A stretch of DNA of 34,854 bases from Erwinia oleae (GTDB taxonomy: Bacteria; Pseudomonadota; Gammaproteobacteria; Enterobacterales; Enterobacteriaceae), in assembly GCF_000770305.1 (NCBI RefSeq), contig NZ_JNVB01000044.1, positions 1 to 34,854 of the forward strand. The letters are read 5' to 3'. A program made the position numbers and the translations under genes. Of the stretch, positions 17,044 to 27,473 are shown piece by piece. How positions within the stretch are numbered: position 1 is the first letter of the stretch; the number at the start of each line of letters is the position of its first letter. The notes under the pieces are model-generated. The model was not told the DNA's origin and made no database searches. It was given only the letters and a program-made list of their open reading frames with translations.

Positions 17044-18072
17044 TTATGACTGCCGAAGCTGTAAATCCAGCGGCGTTTTGCTCGGTTCACCGCCGATTTC
17101 GCGCGCCAGTTTCGGCACCAGGTAACCGGAAATCTGCGTCAGCAGCGCCCGCATAATCATTCTGGCTTCTTCATCCGACACGGAGAAATGCGCGGCGCCC
17201 TGCACTTTATCCAGCACGTGCAGATAATAGGGCAGAATACCGGCGTCAAACAGTGCATTACTCAGCTCGGCCAGCGCTGCGGCGCTGTCATTCACGTTGC
17301 GCAGCAGTACGCTCTGATTAAGCAGGGTTACGCCTGCACGCTTGAGCTGTTGCATAGCGTCGCGCAGCGCATCGTCAATTTCCTGCGCATGGTTGATATG
17401 CGTAACCAGCAGCGTCTGAAGGCGCGTCTGCGCCAGGCGTCGGCAAAGCGCAGGCGTGATGCGGGCGGGGATCACCACCGGCAGCCGGCTGTGAATACGC
17501 AGACGCTTAATATGCGGGATCTGCTCCAGCTCGCCGATCAGCCAGTCCAGCTCGTGGTCTTTTGCCATCAGCGGATCGCCGCCGGAAAAAATAATCTCAT
17601 CCAGTTCGGGCTGCTGTCGGATATACTCCAGGGCCTGCTGCCAGTTGCGCCTGTTACCCTGATTGTCGGCGTAGGGAAAATGGCGGCGGAAGCAGTAGCG
17701 ACAGTTAACGGCGCAGCCGCCTTTAACCAGCAGCAGCGCACGATTGCGATATTTATGTAACAGGCCCGGCACCACGCTGCTCTGCTCGTCAAGCGGATCG
17801 GTACTGTAGCCGGGCGCACTGATAAATTCCTCGCTGGCGGTAATGACCTGAAGCAGCAGAGGATCGTGTGGATCGCCTTTGCGCATTCTTGCAGCAAAGG
17901 TGCGGGGCACGCGCAGCGCGAAAAGGCGACGTGCTTCACAACCCGCCACCAAAGCCGGATGAGAATCCAGCCCCAGATGCTGTAATAATTCATGGGGATC
18001 GGTGATTACATCTGCAAGTTGATGCAACCATTCTTCTCGCGAAGGGTTATTTAGGGTTACAATGTCTGCCAT
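17044..18072 (-). CDS. epmB: EF-P (R)-beta-lysine synthase EpmB (lysine 2,3-aminomutase)
   Basis: This radical-SAM enzyme converts L-alpha-lysine to (R)-beta-lysine, the substrate that EpmA attaches to EF-P. The 342 residues contain the iron-sulfur cluster motif CAVNCRYCFRR, the glycine-rich SAM segment IIFSGGDPL and the PLP-binding lysine region near the C-terminus (GYLVPKLAREIGGEPSKTPLDL, about residues 315-336). The family length is normal. It is divergent from efp, with only 41 bases between the two start codons. The ribosome site is weak (a run of A before the ATG). Confidence 0.96.
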   Translation of the reverse strand: MADIVTLNNPSREEWLHQLADVITDPHELLQHLGLDSHPALVAGCEARRLFALRVPRTFAARMRKGDPHDPLLLQVITASEEFISAPGYSTDPLDEQSSVVPGLLHKYRNRALLLVKGGCAVNCRYCFRRHFPYADNQGNRRNWQQALEYIRQQPELDEIIFSGGDPLMAKDHELDWLIGELEQIPHIKRLRIHSRLPVVIPARITPALCRRLAQTRLQTLLVTHINHAQEIDDALRDAMQQLKRAGVTLLNQSVLLRNVNDSAAALAELSNALFDAGILPYYLHVLDKVQGAAHFSVSDEEARMIMRALLTQISGYLVPKLAREIGGEPSKTPLDLQLRQS

Positions 18073-18113
18073 TTTTTTGGCTACGTACCAGTAATAAATT
18101 GTAGAGGGCCTTT

Positions 18114-18680
18114 ATGGCGACTTATTCTAGCAACGATTTCCGTCCCGGTCTTAAAATCATGTTCGAAGGCGAGCCTTACGCTATCGAATCCAGCGAGTTT
18201 GTTAAGCCCGGCAAAGGCCAGGCTTTCGCCCGCGTAAAAATGCGTCGCCTGCTGACCGGCAGCCGCGTTGAAAAAACCTTCAAATCCACCGACTCCGCTG
18301 AAGGCGCAGACGTTGTTGATTTGACGCTGAATTACTCTTACAACGACGGCGATTTCTATTACTTCATGCATCCTGAGAATTTTGAACAATATCAGGTAGA
18401 AGCGAAAGCGGTTGAAGACATCGTTAAGTGGTTGCAGGACAACGCCGACTGTATCGTGACGCTGTGGAACGGCCGTGCCATCGCTGTTCAGCCGCCGAAC
18501 TTTATTGAAGCTGAAATTACGGAAACCGATCCGGGCCTGAAAGGCGATACCGCAGGAACAGGCGGCAAACCGGCAACGCTTTCTACCGGTGCCGTGGTTA
18601 AAGTGCCGCTGTTCGTGCAGATTGGCGAAGTGGTACGCGTTGACACCCGTTCAGGTGAATATGTTTCACGCGTAAAATAA
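18114..18680 (+). CDS. efp: Translation elongation factor P
   Basis: EF-P binds ribosomes stalled at proline runs and stimulates peptide-bond formation. The 188 residues start [20 protein letters not shown] and have Lys34 in KPGKGQAF, the residue that EpmA and EpmB modify. The three-domain length is as expected, ending [14 protein letters not shown] precedes the ATG. epmB is directly divergent and epmA lies at 23146, so both enzymes of the beta-lysylation step are close by; epmC is not in the window. Confidence 0.98.
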   Translation: MATYSSNDFRPGLKIMFEGEPYAIESSEFVKPGKGQAFARVKMRRLLTGSRVEKTFKSTDSAEGADVVDLTLNYSYNDGDFYYFMHPENFEQYQVEAKAVEDIVKWLQDNADCIVTLWNGRAIAVQPPNFIEAEITETDPGLKGDTAGTGGKPATLSTGAVVKVPLFVQIGEVVRVDTRSGEYVSRVK

Positions 18681-18684
18681 TGTC

Positions 18685-18710
18685 AGGCCGCCACGGCGGC
18701 CTCTCTTTTC
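18685..18710 (+). terminator. Rho-independent terminator of efp
   Basis: AGGCCGC/GCGGCCT pairs over 7 bp with loop CACG and is followed by CTCTTTTCC, directly after the efp stop. Confidence 0.8.
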
Positions 18711-18785
18711 CTTCCTTCCTTTCTTCCTTTCGTCTTAAATATTCCTTTTTCTCAGTCCGATCTGAGGCGGCAGGTAAAATTACGG

Positions 18786-18792
18786 CTATGCT
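18786..18792 (+). promoter_or_regulatory. Sigma-S-like -10 element upstream of ecnB
   Basis: CTATGCT followed by TAA resembles the stationary-phase (RpoS) -10 consensus CTATACT, and lies about 40 bases before the ecnB start. E. coli ecnB is RpoS dependent. The -35 side is not clear. Confidence 0.45.
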
Positions 18793-18832
18793 TAAAAAGC
18801 TGTACTTTACTTCTACTTAAAAGGAAATTCGC

Positions 18833-18967
18833 ATGTTAAAGAAAAGTATTGTTTCTGTCCTTTCCGTACTGGTGCTTTCTTCTGTACTCACAGCGTGCAA
18901 CACAACTCGCGGCGTGGGTGAAGATGTGTCCGCAGGCGGCCAGGCGATCCAGAGAAGCGCTCAGTAA
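18833..18967 (+). CDS. ecnB: Entericidin B lipoprotein, 44 aa
   Basis: This short gene encodes a 44-residue protein starting [20 protein letters not shown], with the lipobox LTAC and the mature part [19 protein letters not shown], matching E. coli EcnB closely. Entericidin B is a membrane lipoprotein described as a bacteriolytic toxin balanced by entericidin A and induced in stationary phase. AAGGA lies seven bases before the ATG. In E. coli ecnA lies just upstream; here only 130 bases separate efp and ecnB and I find no ecnA. Confidence 0.93.
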   Translation: MLKKSIVSVLSVLVLSSVLTACNTTRGVGEDVSAGGQAIQRSAQ

Positions 18968-18974
18968 TTCGCGT

Positions 18975-18994
18975 GCCGGTGCTCAGGCACCGGC
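18975..18994. terminator. Hairpin between ecnB and blc
   Basis: GCCGGTGC/GCACCGGC pairs perfectly over 8 bp with loop TCAG between the convergent ends of ecnB and blc. The tail on the plus strand, CCCGTTCAGTTCT, is only partly T-rich, so it is a likely but not ideal terminator, possibly for both directions. Confidence 0.6.
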
Positions 18995-18999
18995 CCCGT

Positions 19000-19524
19000 T
19001 CAGTTCTGCTTAATCCACAGTAGCTTCGCGACATCAAACCCTGCCTGACGCGCTTTGAGCAACAGCTTTTCTTTCACCTCGTGACGCAGTTCCGGCGTCC
19101 GCGACAGGATCCATAAATAATCACGATTCGGGCCGCAAACCAGCGCATATTGATAGTCATCGTCCAGCGCAATCACGTTGTAACCCGCATAAAACGGGCC
19201 AAAAAACGACACTTTCAGCGCCGCCTGGTCAGGCGAACCTGTGAAATACGCCTTGCCGATACTCTCCTGCCAGCGCTGCTTCTTCTCGCTGAATCCCCGA
19301 TTGACCACTTTCAGTCCGCCATCGTCGCGTTTGCTGTAGGTGGCGGTGACATGATTCAGGCCGCGTTCAAAACGGTGATCGAAGCGGGCAACCTCATACC
19401 AGGTGCCCAGATAGCGTTCGCTGTTAAAGCCGCCAATCGGCACCACGCCTTTTGGCGGCGAGGTGGCACAGGCAACGGAGAGCAGGGCGGCGGTGCCTGC
19501 GGTGATCATTTTCCACAAAGACAT
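19000..19524 (-). CDS. blc: Outer-membrane lipocalin Blc
   Basis: This is a bacterial lipocalin, an eight-stranded barrel that binds fatty acids or lysophospholipids and is anchored in the outer membrane. The 174 residues have a lipoprotein signal with LLSVAC (Cys19), the lipocalin signature YLGTWYEVARFDHRFERGL, and further conserved blocks NRGFSEKKQRWQESIG and YLWILSRTPEL. Serine-free but non-aspartate residues follow the cysteine (Ala-Thr), fitting outer-membrane sorting. In E. coli sugE lies upstream and ampC between blc and frdD; both are absent here. Confidence 0.95.
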   Translation of the reverse strand: MSLWKMITAGTAALLSVACATSPPKGVVPIGGFNSERYLGTWYEVARFDHRFERGLNHVTATYSKRDDGGLKVVNRGFSEKKQRWQESIGKAYFTGSPDQAALKVSFFGPFYAGYNVIALDDDYQYALVCGPNRDYLWILSRTPELRHEVKEKLLLKARQAGFDVAKLLWIKQN

Positions 19525-19576
19525 AGCTATTCCATTCAGTAATGCACAACCTGATGAGTATAGATGAGTTTGCGCA

Positions 19577-19593
19577 GGCGGCCCGCGGCCGCC
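19577..19593 (-). terminator. GC-rich hairpin after frdD
   Basis: GGCGGCC/GGCCGCC pairs over 7 bp with a three-base loop, 8 bases past the frdD stop on the minus strand. No T-run follows, so it may slow or protect the 3' end rather than terminate by itself. Confidence 0.45.
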
Positions 19594-19600
19594 CGATAAA

Positions 19601-19957
19601 TCAGATCGTTACCACGCCGATGAGCGTGATGAGAGTAAGAATGGCGGCAAAACCATAGAACACCCATTTCCCGGCGGGGACATGGATTTTTATATCGTGC
19701 ATGCAGTGATGAAGACGATGCACGCTGCACCAGATCGGCAGCACTATTGCCAGTAGCAAAAACAGTCGGCCAACGGGCGACTGCGCGAAAGCCAGGAACC
19801 GCTCATAGCTCAGCGCAGAGTCCGGCGCGCCGCCCAGCGGCAAAAGCAGGCCGATCAGCAGAACGATCACCGGAGAGACCAGCGCGGCCCACATGCCGCC
19901 AGCACCAAAAAGGCCCCAAAAAACAGGTTCGTCGGAACGCCGTGGTTGTACTTTCAT
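19601..19957 (-). CDS. frdD: Fumarate reductase membrane subunit D
   Basis: FrdD is one of two small hydrophobic anchors that hold fumarate reductase to the inner membrane and help bind menaquinol. The 118 residues start [20 protein letters not shown], in register with E. coli FrdD, and have three membrane helices and the conserved LHH-containing stretch [26 protein letters not shown] four bases before the ATG fixes this start; an ATG further out at 20023 lies inside frdC and is rejected. It is the last gene of frdABCD, 8 bases after frdC. Confidence 0.97.
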   Translation of the reverse strand: MKVQPRRSDEPVFWGLFGAGGMWAALVSPVIVLLIGLLLPLGGAPDSALSYERFLAFAQSPVGRLFLLLAIVLPIWCSVHRLHHCMHDIKIHVPAGKWVFYGFAAILTLITLIGVVTI

Positions 19958-19965
19958 TTCGCCTC

Positions 19966-20361
19966 CTAAGCCCACATTGCCCATGCCAATACCACCAGAC
20001 TGATCAGCGTCATCGCTATCCACAGGCCGATAATAACCGGACGCGGCGACAGCTTCTTATTGCCGATCACAATCACGCTGGCTTTAGGGGCCAGCTCAAA
20101 CCAGGTTTTACTGTGCAAAATCGCGGCGGCGAGTGCGATGACGTTCAACAACAACACGACGGGATGCTGTAGAAAATCGACGAAGCCGATCCACGCCGCC
20201 GGTCCGCGCTTAAGGGCAAACAGTCCGGCAATGAGCTCAAGACTAAACCACAGTGCGGGCAGCGCCGTGCCTTCGCGCAGCATATAAAAGCGGAAAAACC
20301 CTGATTTCTGCCACCAGTTGGCAGCCATCGGGCGATGATAAGCGTTACGCCTGGTGGTCAT
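19966..20361 (-). CDS. frdC: Fumarate reductase membrane subunit C
   Basis: This is the second membrane anchor of fumarate reductase. The 131 residues match E. coli FrdC in length and in [20 protein letters not shown] and [12 protein letters not shown], and show three membrane helices (about 25-50, 65-90, 105-130). Its start overlaps the end of frdB by 17 bases, and GAGGAG lies before the ATG within the frdB tail, so translation is probably coupled. Confidence 0.97.
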   Translation of the reverse strand: MTTRRNAYHRPMAANWWQKSGFFRFYMLREGTALPALWFSLELIAGLFALKRGPAAWIGFVDFLQHPVVLLLNVIALAAAILHSKTWFELAPKASVIVIGNKKLSPRPVIIGLWIAMTLISLVVLAWAMWA

Positions 20362-21106
20362 ATTTCTCCTCCTCGCGAGGTTTCAGACGGGCGATCAGAA
20401 AATCTTTTGCGCTTTCCACTTTGCTTTGCTGGATTGCCGCAGCGGGATCGACATGCTTCGGACACACTTCAGAGCAGAAGCCGACAAAGGTGCAGGGCCA
20501 GACGCCGTTTTCCCCGTTGAGCTGCGGCATGCGCAGTTTTTTACCGCGATCGCGATTATCAAGGTTGTAGCGGTGCGCAAGCGTAATGGCCGCAGGCCCG
20601 ATAAATTCGGGATTCAACCCAAACTGCGGACAGGCCGCGTAGCAAAGACCGCAGTTGATGCAGCCGGAGAACTGATGATATTTCACCATTTGCGCGGGCG
20701 TTTGCTTACCGGGGCCGTCCGCAGGATCGCGATCGTTGCCGATCACCCACGGCCTGATCGCCTCAAGGCTTTCAATAAAATGGCTCATATCCACAATCAG
20801 ATCGCGCTCGATCGGAAAGTTAGCCAGCGCTTCCACGCGCGGGCCGTGTGGATAGTCACGCAGAAACGTTTTGCAGGCGAGCTTCGGTACGCCGTCGACC
20901 ATCATGCCGCACGAGCCGCAGATTGCCATGCGGCAAGACCAGCGAAAGGAAAGGTCTTCCGCAAGGTTGTCTTTGATGTAGCCCAGCGCATCAAGCAGTG
21001 AAGTTTGTTCGTCCCAGGGCACCTCATAAAAAACGGTGTGGGGCGCGTTATCCACCTCCGGGTTGTAGCGCTGAATAGCAATTTTTATCTTCTTCAGATC
21101 GCTCAT
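20345..21106 (-). CDS. frdB: Fumarate reductase iron-sulfur subunit
   Basis: FrdB carries electrons from menaquinol to the FAD subunit through three clusters. The 253 residues show the [2Fe-2S] ligands in [14 protein letters not shown], the [4Fe-4S] motif [12 protein letters not shown] and the [3Fe-4S] region [15 protein letters not shown]. Its start ATG overlaps the frdA stop as ATGA. The C-terminus is about nine residues longer than in E. coli (ending EEEKYDHQA) because the frame runs into the start of frdC. Confidence 0.97.
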   Translation of the reverse strand: MSDLKKIKIAIQRYNPEVDNAPHTVFYEVPWDEQTSLLDALGYIKDNLAEDLSFRWSCRMAICGSCGMMVDGVPKLACKTFLRDYPHGPRVEALANFPIERDLIVDMSHFIESLEAIRPWVIGNDRDPADGPGKQTPAQMVKYHQFSGCINCGLCYAACPQFGLNPEFIGPAAITLAHRYNLDNRDRGKKLRMPQLNGENGVWPCTFVGFCSEVCPKHVDPAAAIQQSKVESAKDFLIARLKPREEEKYDHQA

Positions 21107-22881
21107 ACCTTGCCTCCTTTTTGCTCGCCTTCCGCGCCATAAACGCGCCTGGCCGGTGGCAGTCGGGTAATTTTCACCTCATCCCAGGCGATGGTTGGCG
21201 CGCCTGACGGATTGAAAAAGGCCTGTGAATGTTTAAGGAAATTGACGTCGTCCCGGCTGGTACATCCCTCATCCAGACGCTGGTGCGCCCCGCGCGACTC
21301 TTTGCGTTCGAAGGCCGCATGCGCCATGCACTCGGCCACGTCCAGGCCGTGCGCCAGTTCAACGGCATAAAGCAATTGTGTGTTAAACACGCTGGAGGTG
21401 TCGCTGATGCGCACGCGTGAGAAGCGTGTTTTCAGTTCGGCGAGCTTGTCGATGGTTTTCTGCATCAGTTCCGGCGTGCGGTAGATGCCGCAGCCTTCTT
21501 CCATTGAGGTGCCCATTTCATCGCGCAGCACCGACCAGCTCTCATCGCCCTGCTGGTTTACCAGCCCCTTCAGGCGACGCTCGCAGTCGCTGGCCTGCGC
21601 GGTCATGGCCGCGCCTGCGCCTTTGTTACCTTCCAGCGCGCGCCGGGCGGCGTGCTCGCCCGCTGCACGGCCAAACACCACCAGCTCGGCCAGCGAATTT
21701 GAGCCCAGGCGATTCGCGCCGTGCAGACCCACCGACGAGCATTCGCCAACGGCAAACAGGCCGCGAATACGGGTTTCGCACTGCGCGTCGGTTTCGATGC
21801 CGCCCATGGTGTAGTGCGCAGTAGGGCGAACGGGGATCGGCGCGTGAATGGGATCGACGCCGACGTAGGCTTTGCTGAGTTCACAAATAAACGGCAGTCG
21901 TTCCAGCAGTTTCTTTTCGCCCAGATGGCGCAAATCAAGATGCACGACGTCGCCGCGCGGCGTGGCAATGGTTCGTCCGGCCCGCCACTCATGCCAGAAG
22001 GCCTGCGACAGCTTGTCGCGCGGCCCCAGCTCCATGTGTTTGTTTTCAGGGTGACCGAGCGGCGTTTCCGGCCCCATGCCGTAATCCTGAAGATAGCGAT
22101 AGCCATCTTTGTTAACCATAATGCCGCCTTCGCCGCGACAGCCTTCAGTAATCAAAATCCCGGATCCGGGCAGACCGGTAGGATGGTACTGAACAAACTC
22201 CATATCGCGCAGCGGCACGCCGTGGCGCAGCGCCATGCCCATGCCGTCGCCGGTGACGATGCCGCCGTTGGTATTGTAACGGTAAACCCGGCCAGCGCCG
22301 CCGGTTGCCAGCACCACCGCGTTGGCCTGAATATGCACCAGCGTGCCTTCCATCATATTCATCGCCACCAGTCCGCGCGCCTGGCCGTCGTCTACCAGCA
22401 GGTCGAGAACAAAATGCTCATCGAACCGTTTGATTTGCGGATACTTCAGTGAGGTCTGGAACAGCGTATGCAGCATATGAAAGCCGGTTTTGTCTGCGGC
22501 AAACCAGGTTCGCTCGATTTTCATTCCGCCAAAGCGGCGCACGTTAACCGAGCCATCGTCGCGTCGGCTCCACGGGCAGCCCCAGATTTCAAGCTGCGCC
22601 ATCTCGCGCGGACACTGTGCGACAAAATAGTCGACCACGTCCTGCTCGCACAGCCAGTCGCCACCGGAAACGGTGTCCTGAAAATGGAGATCGAAGCTGT
22701 CGTGCGCCTGCGTAACGGCGGCGGAACCGCCCTCGGCGGCAACGGTGTGGCTGCGCATGGGATACACTTTAGAAACCAGCGCGATAGAAAGGGTGGGGTG
22801 GGCTTCGGCGGCGGCGATGGCGGCGCGAAGACCGGCACCTCCGGCACCGACGATGACCAAATCGGCAGTAACGTGTTGCAC
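21103..22881 (-). CDS. frdA: Fumarate reductase flavoprotein subunit, GTG start
   Basis: FrdA reduces fumarate to succinate at the end of anaerobic respiration, at the cytoplasmic face of the membrane. The 592-residue protein begins [20 protein letters not shown] from a GTG at 22881, with GGGAG seven bases upstream; upstream codons open to 23121 show no family similarity and are leader. It has the FAD-binding GAGGAG, the covalent-FAD histidine H45 in [11 protein letters not shown], and the catalytic regions [26 protein letters not shown] and [13 protein letters not shown]. It is the first gene of frdABCD. Confidence 0.97.
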   Translation of the reverse strand: MQHVTADLVIVGAGGAGLRAAIAAAEAHPTLSIALVSKVYPMRSHTVAAEGGSAAVTQAHDSFDLHFQDTVSGGDWLCEQDVVDYFVAQCPREMAQLEIWGCPWSRRDDGSVNVRRFGGMKIERTWFAADKTGFHMLHTLFQTSLKYPQIKRFDEHFVLDLLVDDGQARGLVAMNMMEGTLVHIQANAVVLATGGAGRVYRYNTNGGIVTGDGMGMALRHGVPLRDMEFVQYHPTGLPGSGILITEGCRGEGGIMVNKDGYRYLQDYGMGPETPLGHPENKHMELGPRDKLSQAFWHEWRAGRTIATPRGDVVHLDLRHLGEKKLLERLPFICELSKAYVGVDPIHAPIPVRPTAHYTMGGIETDAQCETRIRGLFAVGECSSVGLHGANRLGSNSLAELVVFGRAAGEHAARRALEGNKGAGAAMTAQASDCERRLKGLVNQQGDESWSVLRDEMGTSMEEGCGIYRTPELMQKTIDKLAELKTRFSRVRISDTSSVFNTQLLYAVELAHGLDVAECMAHAAFERKESRGAHQRLDEGCTSRDDVNFLKHSQAFFNPSGAPTIAWDEVKITRLPPARRVYGAEGEQKGGKV

Positions 22882-22948
22882 GGCTATCTCCCTGTCTGCT
22901 TGTTGTAAAGGAAAAAAAGGAGTACCCCTTAATTTCCCAGGGGGATTA

Positions 22949-22990
22949 AGTATAAGGCTCTTCGTGCGGACGAAATTTGATGTGTTCAGG
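22949..22990 (-). promoter_or_regulatory. Candidate frd promoter with an FNR-like half-site
   Basis: On the minus strand TATACT (22949-22954) is a good -10 element about 70 bases before the frdA start, with a poor -35. The half-site ATCAA (22977-22981) sits where a class II FNR dimer centred near -41 would lie. The other half is degenerate, so this is only suggestive of anaerobic activation. Confidence 0.4.
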
Positions 22991-23145
22991 TATAGGGTGA
23001 AGAAATAAACAGAATAAACGCGATCGGCATCTGGTTTTTTTGTGTGAAATTCTGCCTGGCTGCGGCAGCGCGCGCGGAGATTAGTTTGTTTTCGCCTGGT
23101 GAGGTGGGTAGACTGCTTCACCCTGCTTACTGAGGAATCACCATA

Positions 23146-24123
23146 ATGAGCGATACGGCCAGCTGGCTACCGAGCGCATCCATCCCGAATCTGTTGAAAC
23201 GCGCGGCGATCATGGCGGAGATCCGGCGTTTCTTTGCCGATCGCGGCGTGCTGGAGGTAGAAACGCCGGCTATGAGTCAGGCGACGGTGACCGATATCCA
23301 TTTGATTCCTTTTCAAACCCGCTTCGTCGGGCCGGGCGCGTCAGCCGGGCGCGATCTCTTTCTGATGACCAGCCCCGAATACCACATGAAGCGCCTGCTC
23401 GCGGCGGGAAGCGGCCCGATTTTTCAGCTGTGTCGCAGCTTTCGTAATGAAGAAGCCGGACGTCACCATAATCCTGAATTCACCATGCTGGAGTGGTACC
23501 GCCCGCACTATGATATGTACCGCCTGATGAACGAAGTGGACGATCTGCTCCAGCAGGTGCTGGACAGCGCGCCAGCGGAAACGCTCTCGTACCAGCAGGC
23601 GTTTCTGCGCCACGTGGGCATCGATCCCTTATCAGCCGATAAGGCGCAGCTGCGTGAGGCGGCGCAAAAGTTAGGTGAAGGCGAGCTGGCAAGCCGTGAA
23701 GAGGATCGCGATACGCTGCTGCAATTGCTGTTTATGATCGGCGTTGAGCCGCATATCGGCAAAGAGAAACCGGCCTTTGTTTACCATTTCCCGGCCTCTC
23801 AGGCGGCGCTGGCGGAGATCAGTACGGAGGATCATCGGGTCGCCGAGCGCTTTGAGGTTTACTTCAGGGGCATTGAGCTGGCGAACGGGTTTCGCGAGTT
23901 GACCGACAGTCGCGAACAACGCCTGCGTTTTGAACAGGATAACCGCAAACGCGCCGCGCGCGATTTGCCGCAGCAGCCGATTGATACGAATTTACTGGAT
24001 GCGCTGGCGCACGGCCTGCCGGACTGCTCCGGCGTGGCGCTGGGCGTTGATCGTCTCGTTATGCTGGCGTTAAAGGCAGAGAGCCTGAGCGACGTCATTG
24101 CCTTTACCGTCGATCGCTGCTGA
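23146..24123 (+). CDS. epmA: EF-P--(R)-beta-lysine ligase EpmA
   Basis: This lysyl-tRNA-synthetase-like enzyme activates beta-lysine with ATP and joins it to Lys34 of EF-P. The 325 residues keep only the class II catalytic core: motif 1 region ([12 protein letters not shown]), motif 2 [19 protein letters not shown] and motif 3 [14 protein letters not shown]. The tRNA anticodon-binding domain is missing, as in all EpmA. TGAGGA precedes the ATG. Divergent from frdA and convergent with mscM, whose stop lies 11 bases beyond. Confidence 0.97.
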   Translation: MSDTASWLPSASIPNLLKRAAIMAEIRRFFADRGVLEVETPAMSQATVTDIHLIPFQTRFVGPGASAGRDLFLMTSPEYHMKRLLAAGSGPIFQLCRSFRNEEAGRHHNPEFTMLEWYRPHYDMYRLMNEVDDLLQQVLDSAPAETLSYQQAFLRHVGIDPLSADKAQLREAAQKLGEGELASREEDRDTLLQLLFMIGVEPHIGKEKPAFVYHFPASQAALAEISTEDHRVAERFEVYFRGIELANGFRELTDSREQRLRFEQDNRKRAARDLPQQPIDTNLLDALAHGLPDCSGVALGVDRLVMLALKAESLSDVIAFTVDRC

Positions 24124-24129
24124 TGGCGT

Positions 24130-24146
24130 GGCGGCTACAGGCCGCC
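24130..24146. terminator. Hairpin between convergent epmA and mscM
   Basis: GGCGGC/GCCGCC pairs over 6 bp with a five-base loop across the 3' ends of both genes. No clear T-run follows, so this is a weak bidirectional terminator candidate. Confidence 0.4.
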
Positions 24147-27100
24147 TGATTTATAGGTGCGTACGGTCGGTGCGCTGTTGGCGGCAGGCGCGCCGCGCCC
24201 GACGGTTTCCATTCTGACCTGGAACGGCGGGAATGGCATCTCCAGCCCGTGCTCCTGATAGCCTCGCAGAATGAGCTGATGCAGTTCATGTCGCAGCGGC
24301 ATCCGGTGTCCCATCTCCGCCGCATAAATGCGCAGTTCAAAAAGCTGAATCCCCTGCTGCAAGTCCACCAGCCACGCCTCAGGCGGCGGCGTATCCAGCA
24401 CGTACTGGCAGCGCCGCGCGGCGGTCAACAACACCTCGGTCACCTGTTCGCTGCCCGCTTCGGCGGCGGCGGGAATGGTCAGCACCACGCGCGTGACCGA
24501 ATCAGAGAGCGACCAGTTAACAAACTGCTCGGTGATGAAAGCCTTGTTTGGCACAATGATCTCTTTGCGATCCCAGTCGGTAATGGTGGTCGCGCGGGTG
24601 TTGATGCGCGTAATACTGCCGGTCAACTCGCGAATGGTGACGGTATCGCCAATGCGGATAGGCTTTTCAAAAAGAATAATCAGGCCTGAAATAAAGTTGG
24701 CGAAGATCTCCTGCAAGCCGAAACCCAGCCCAAGACCCATTGCGGCGACCAGCCACTGAAGCTTGGACCAGTCAACGCCAATCATAGAGAAGCCGGTCAG
24801 CCCGCCCACCAGGATCAGCACATATTTGGTCAGCGTGGTGACCGCGTAGCCGGTGCCGGGCGTCAGGCTGAGGTGCTGCAACAGCGCAAGCTCCAGCAGG
24901 GCCGGCATGTTTCGCACCAGCTGCGTGGTGATGAGCAGTACCAGGATGGCAATCAGCACCGATCCCAGCGTAACGGGTTGCAGACTCTCCACGCCGTGAA
25001 CGGTGCTACTGGCGTCCCACAGCCGGATATTTTCCAGAAAGCCAAACGCTGAATGGATCTCCGACCACAGCACAATCACCGACACCAGCGCAATCAGCGT
25101 CAGGATTGAGCGCACAAGCCGCAGCGACTGGGCGCTGATGGCATCCAGATCGATGATCGGCTCATCAACGTCCACGTTCTCCGCGTTGAGGGCCTGCGCC
25201 GTGATCTCCTCTTCTCCTTTTGCGCGATGGGCCAGAATTTCTGCGCGGCGGTTACGGGCGCGGTCAAAGGCGATGCGGCGGCGCTGGATCAGCATCCAGC
25301 GCCGGATAATATGATAGATAACCAGCAGCAGGAACCAGATCGCCACCGAGGTTTCCAGCCTGGCGAGGAGCGCCTGCGCGGTTGCCAGATAACCGATGCA
25401 GCTGGCCAGCGCGGCAACCAGAGGAATGCAGATCAGCAGATTCCAGAAGACATTGTTAACAAAGTTTTCGCCGCTTCCCTCTTTGTCCAGATAAAGCGGG
25501 ATGCCGGCGCGTTTCAGGCTGACGGTGACCACGCTCAGCGCGCCACAGATCAAAATGAAACAGACCCGACCAAGCGTGGCGGAATACTGGCGGTCATCGA
25601 GATTATCAAAGCTGATCAATAACATAATCAGCGGTACCACCAGCCAGATGGTAAGCGTATAGAAACGCATGGCGCGCGCGACGCGCGCTTGTGGCCAGCG
25701 GAAGTGGACGATAAACAAACCCTGCTTGCGGGCAAATGCGGCGCTGATCATAAACGCCCACAGTAACGGCACGGTGGCGGTGACGCCGTCGCCGATGGCA
25801 ACCGCAACCGGCCACGGCCAGGCATGTTGCAGGCCATAGCCCAGCGCCATCCACAACACCGGCAGCGGTAGCGCCACCAGGATCGACCAGAAAACGGTGC
25901 GCATCGTTAACCCGAAGCGATCCTGCGTCACCTTACCGACTCTGCTGGCGGAGCGGGCAAGAAAATCGCGATAGTGTCGGCGGGAACTGATGCTGAGGAC
26001 AACCAGCAGCAGCGCGCCCAGCACCGGCAGCACGGTTTCACGGCTGGTAAACATCATGACCATCGCATTGCCAAGCTGGCCGAGCGTATCCAGTGAGAGA
26101 AGGCTTTTCAGATCGCGCACAAAATCAACAGGAAAGCTCAGGCTCAATGCGTTAACGTCCGCCGTCCAGAACAGGTAACGGTGGGTCGCTTCTTTGACCT
26201 CGTTCAGCGCATCCACCAGTTGCCCGTTCGAAACCTTCAGTTTTGTCAGTTCCAGAATCAGGTTGTCGCAACCGGAGAGCAGCGAGCCAATCAGCTCGCG
26301 CTGGGTTTTGAGCTGCGCATCAAGCACGCGCCGCTGATCGACGGTGAGCGCGCTGCCGTCATCCTGCTTAAGCTGGCGAAGCTGCTGCTGTCTTTCCAGA
26401 AGATCTTCATAGTGCAGCCGCTGCACGCGCAGCTCAGCCAGTTCACTGTCTGACTGCTGAGGCTTTGGCATATCCGGCAGACGCGCCACCTGAGCGCGCA
26501 GCGCTTCGCCGAGCACGTTTGATACGCCAAGCCACTGTGACTGTTCGCGAAGCGTGCTCAGCGCCTGACGAACCTGAAGCGTCTGATTAACGGCGGTACG
26601 CTGCTGCGACGCCACCAGATCCATCCGCTGCGCCTGCATGTTAAGGGCCGAGGAGAGTTCGCGGTTCACCCAAAACTGTCTGCTGATCCCTTCCGGCAGC
26701 TCGCCGCTGTTTTCCGCCAGTTGCTCGGTACGCGCCAGGGCAATTTCGGCTTCGCGCTGGCGACGGCTGTTGAGCTGATTGCGCAGATCCTGAAGATAGC
26801 CGTCCAGTTGAGAAGCCAGCCGCTGATGCACTTCACTGCGCATCCGCGCCAGCTCCTGGCGGTTATTGGCCGAAAGCTGCGCCAGTTCGAGTTCATCGAC
26901 ACGCGCCTTCTGCGCGGCGGACTCCGCCTGGCGAACCAGACGTTGCGCATGCGCCAGCGGCGTGGCGGCTTCCGGTTGGCCCTGAAGCCTGCGCTCGCTG
27001 TCATTCAACGCGCGGCGGGCTTCGGTCTGCTGCTGCGGCAGCTGACTGAGCGAGTCGCTGATTTCACGGGCGCGCTCCTGCTCCTGCTGCGCCTGGCGGC

Positions 27101-27473
27101 TCTCTTCAAGAAGCTGGCTGCTGACCTGAAGGATCTCCTGATCCAGTTCAGACGCGGTCATGGTGCTGCGAACGGTTTTTGGATTCTCCGTCAGCGAGGC
27201 GATCTGCTGGCGCAGTTCGCGCGAGAGTTTGGGAAAATCATCAATAATGCGCTGATAATCCTGCGCGTTAGCAAGCGACTTTTTTTGCTCGTCCAGCGCG
27301 CTGAGCGCCGCCTGGAAAGCATCAACCACTGCCGCCTGATCCGCGATGTTTTTATCCGATTTCGCCTCTTCAAGCTGCTGCCTGATCTGCGAAGCATCGG
27401 GTGCGCTGGCGCCCCAGGCGGGCTGGAGCAGCAGCGCGAAAACAACAGCGAGGATCAGACGTATTGGGATCAT
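24135..27473 (-). CDS. mscM: Miniconductance mechanosensitive channel MscM (YjeP)
   Basis: This large inner-membrane channel opens on hypo-osmotic shock. The 1112 residues have a signal peptide (about 1-22), a long periplasmic coiled-coil region rich in Gln, Arg and Glu (about 25-480), eleven or so membrane segments (about 485-900), and a C-terminal MscS-type core with the pore-lining helix ([40 protein letters not shown]) and the cytoplasmic beta domain ([20 protein letters not shown]). Length agrees with E. coli MscM (1107). Its ATG overlaps the psd stop as ATGA, so the two are coupled. Confidence 0.96.
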   Translation of the reverse strand: MIPIRLILAVVFALLLQPAWGASAPDASQIRQQLEEAKSDKNIADQAAVVDAFQAALSALDEQKKSLANAQDYQRIIDDFPKLSRELRQQIASLTENPKTVRSTMTASELDQEILQVSSQLLEESRQAQQEQERAREISDSLSQLPQQQTEARRALNDSERRLQGQPEAATPLAHAQRLVRQAESAAQKARVDELELAQLSANNRQELARMRSEVHQRLASQLDGYLQDLRNQLNSRRQREAEIALARTEQLAENSGELPEGISRQFWVNRELSSALNMQAQRMDLVASQQRTAVNQTLQVRQALSTLREQSQWLGVSNVLGEALRAQVARLPDMPKPQQSDSELAELRVQRLHYEDLLERQQQLRQLKQDDGSALTVDQRRVLDAQLKTQRELIGSLLSGCDNLILELTKLKVSNGQLVDALNEVKEATHRYLFWTADVNALSLSFPVDFVRDLKSLLSLDTLGQLGNAMVMMFTSRETVLPVLGALLLVVLSISSRRHYRDFLARSASRVGKVTQDRFGLTMRTVFWSILVALPLPVLWMALGYGLQHAWPWPVAVAIGDGVTATVPLLWAFMISAAFARKQGLFIVHFRWPQARVARAMRFYTLTIWLVVPLIMLLISFDNLDDRQYSATLGRVCFILICGALSVVTVSLKRAGIPLYLDKEGSGENFVNNVFWNLLICIPLVAALASCIGYLATAQALLARLETSVAIWFLLLVIYHIIRRWMLIQRRRIAFDRARNRRAEILAHRAKGEEEITAQALNAENVDVDEPIIDLDAISAQSLRLVRSILTLIALVSVIVLWSEIHSAFGFLENIRLWDASSTVHGVESLQPVTLGSVLIAILVLLITTQLVRNMPALLELALLQHLSLTPGTGYAVTTLTKYVLILVGGLTGFSMIGVDWSKLQWLVAAMGLGLGFGLQEIFANFISGLIILFEKPIRIGDTVTIRELTGSITRINTRATTITDWDRKEIIVPNKAFITEQFVNWSLSDSVTRVVLTIPAAAEAGSEQVTEVLLTAARRCQYVLDTPPPEAWLVDLQQGIQLFELRIYAAEMGHRMPLRHELHQLILRGYQEHGLEMPFPPFQVRMETVGRGAPAANSAPTVRTYKSGGL

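Noticed and set aside
18788..18820. 10-codon frame MLKKLYFTST before ecnB as an ecnA remnant or leader peptide
   Set aside because: Its ATG overlaps the likely -10 element and it has no ribosome site, so it is probably not transcribed.
21721..22452. 243-aa plus-strand frame
   Set aside because: Antisense shadow of frdA with no ribosome site or recognisable domain.
22977..22990. Full FNR box upstream of frdA
   Set aside because: Only one half (TTGAT/ATCAA) matches; the other half is degenerate, so it is kept only as a weak candidate.
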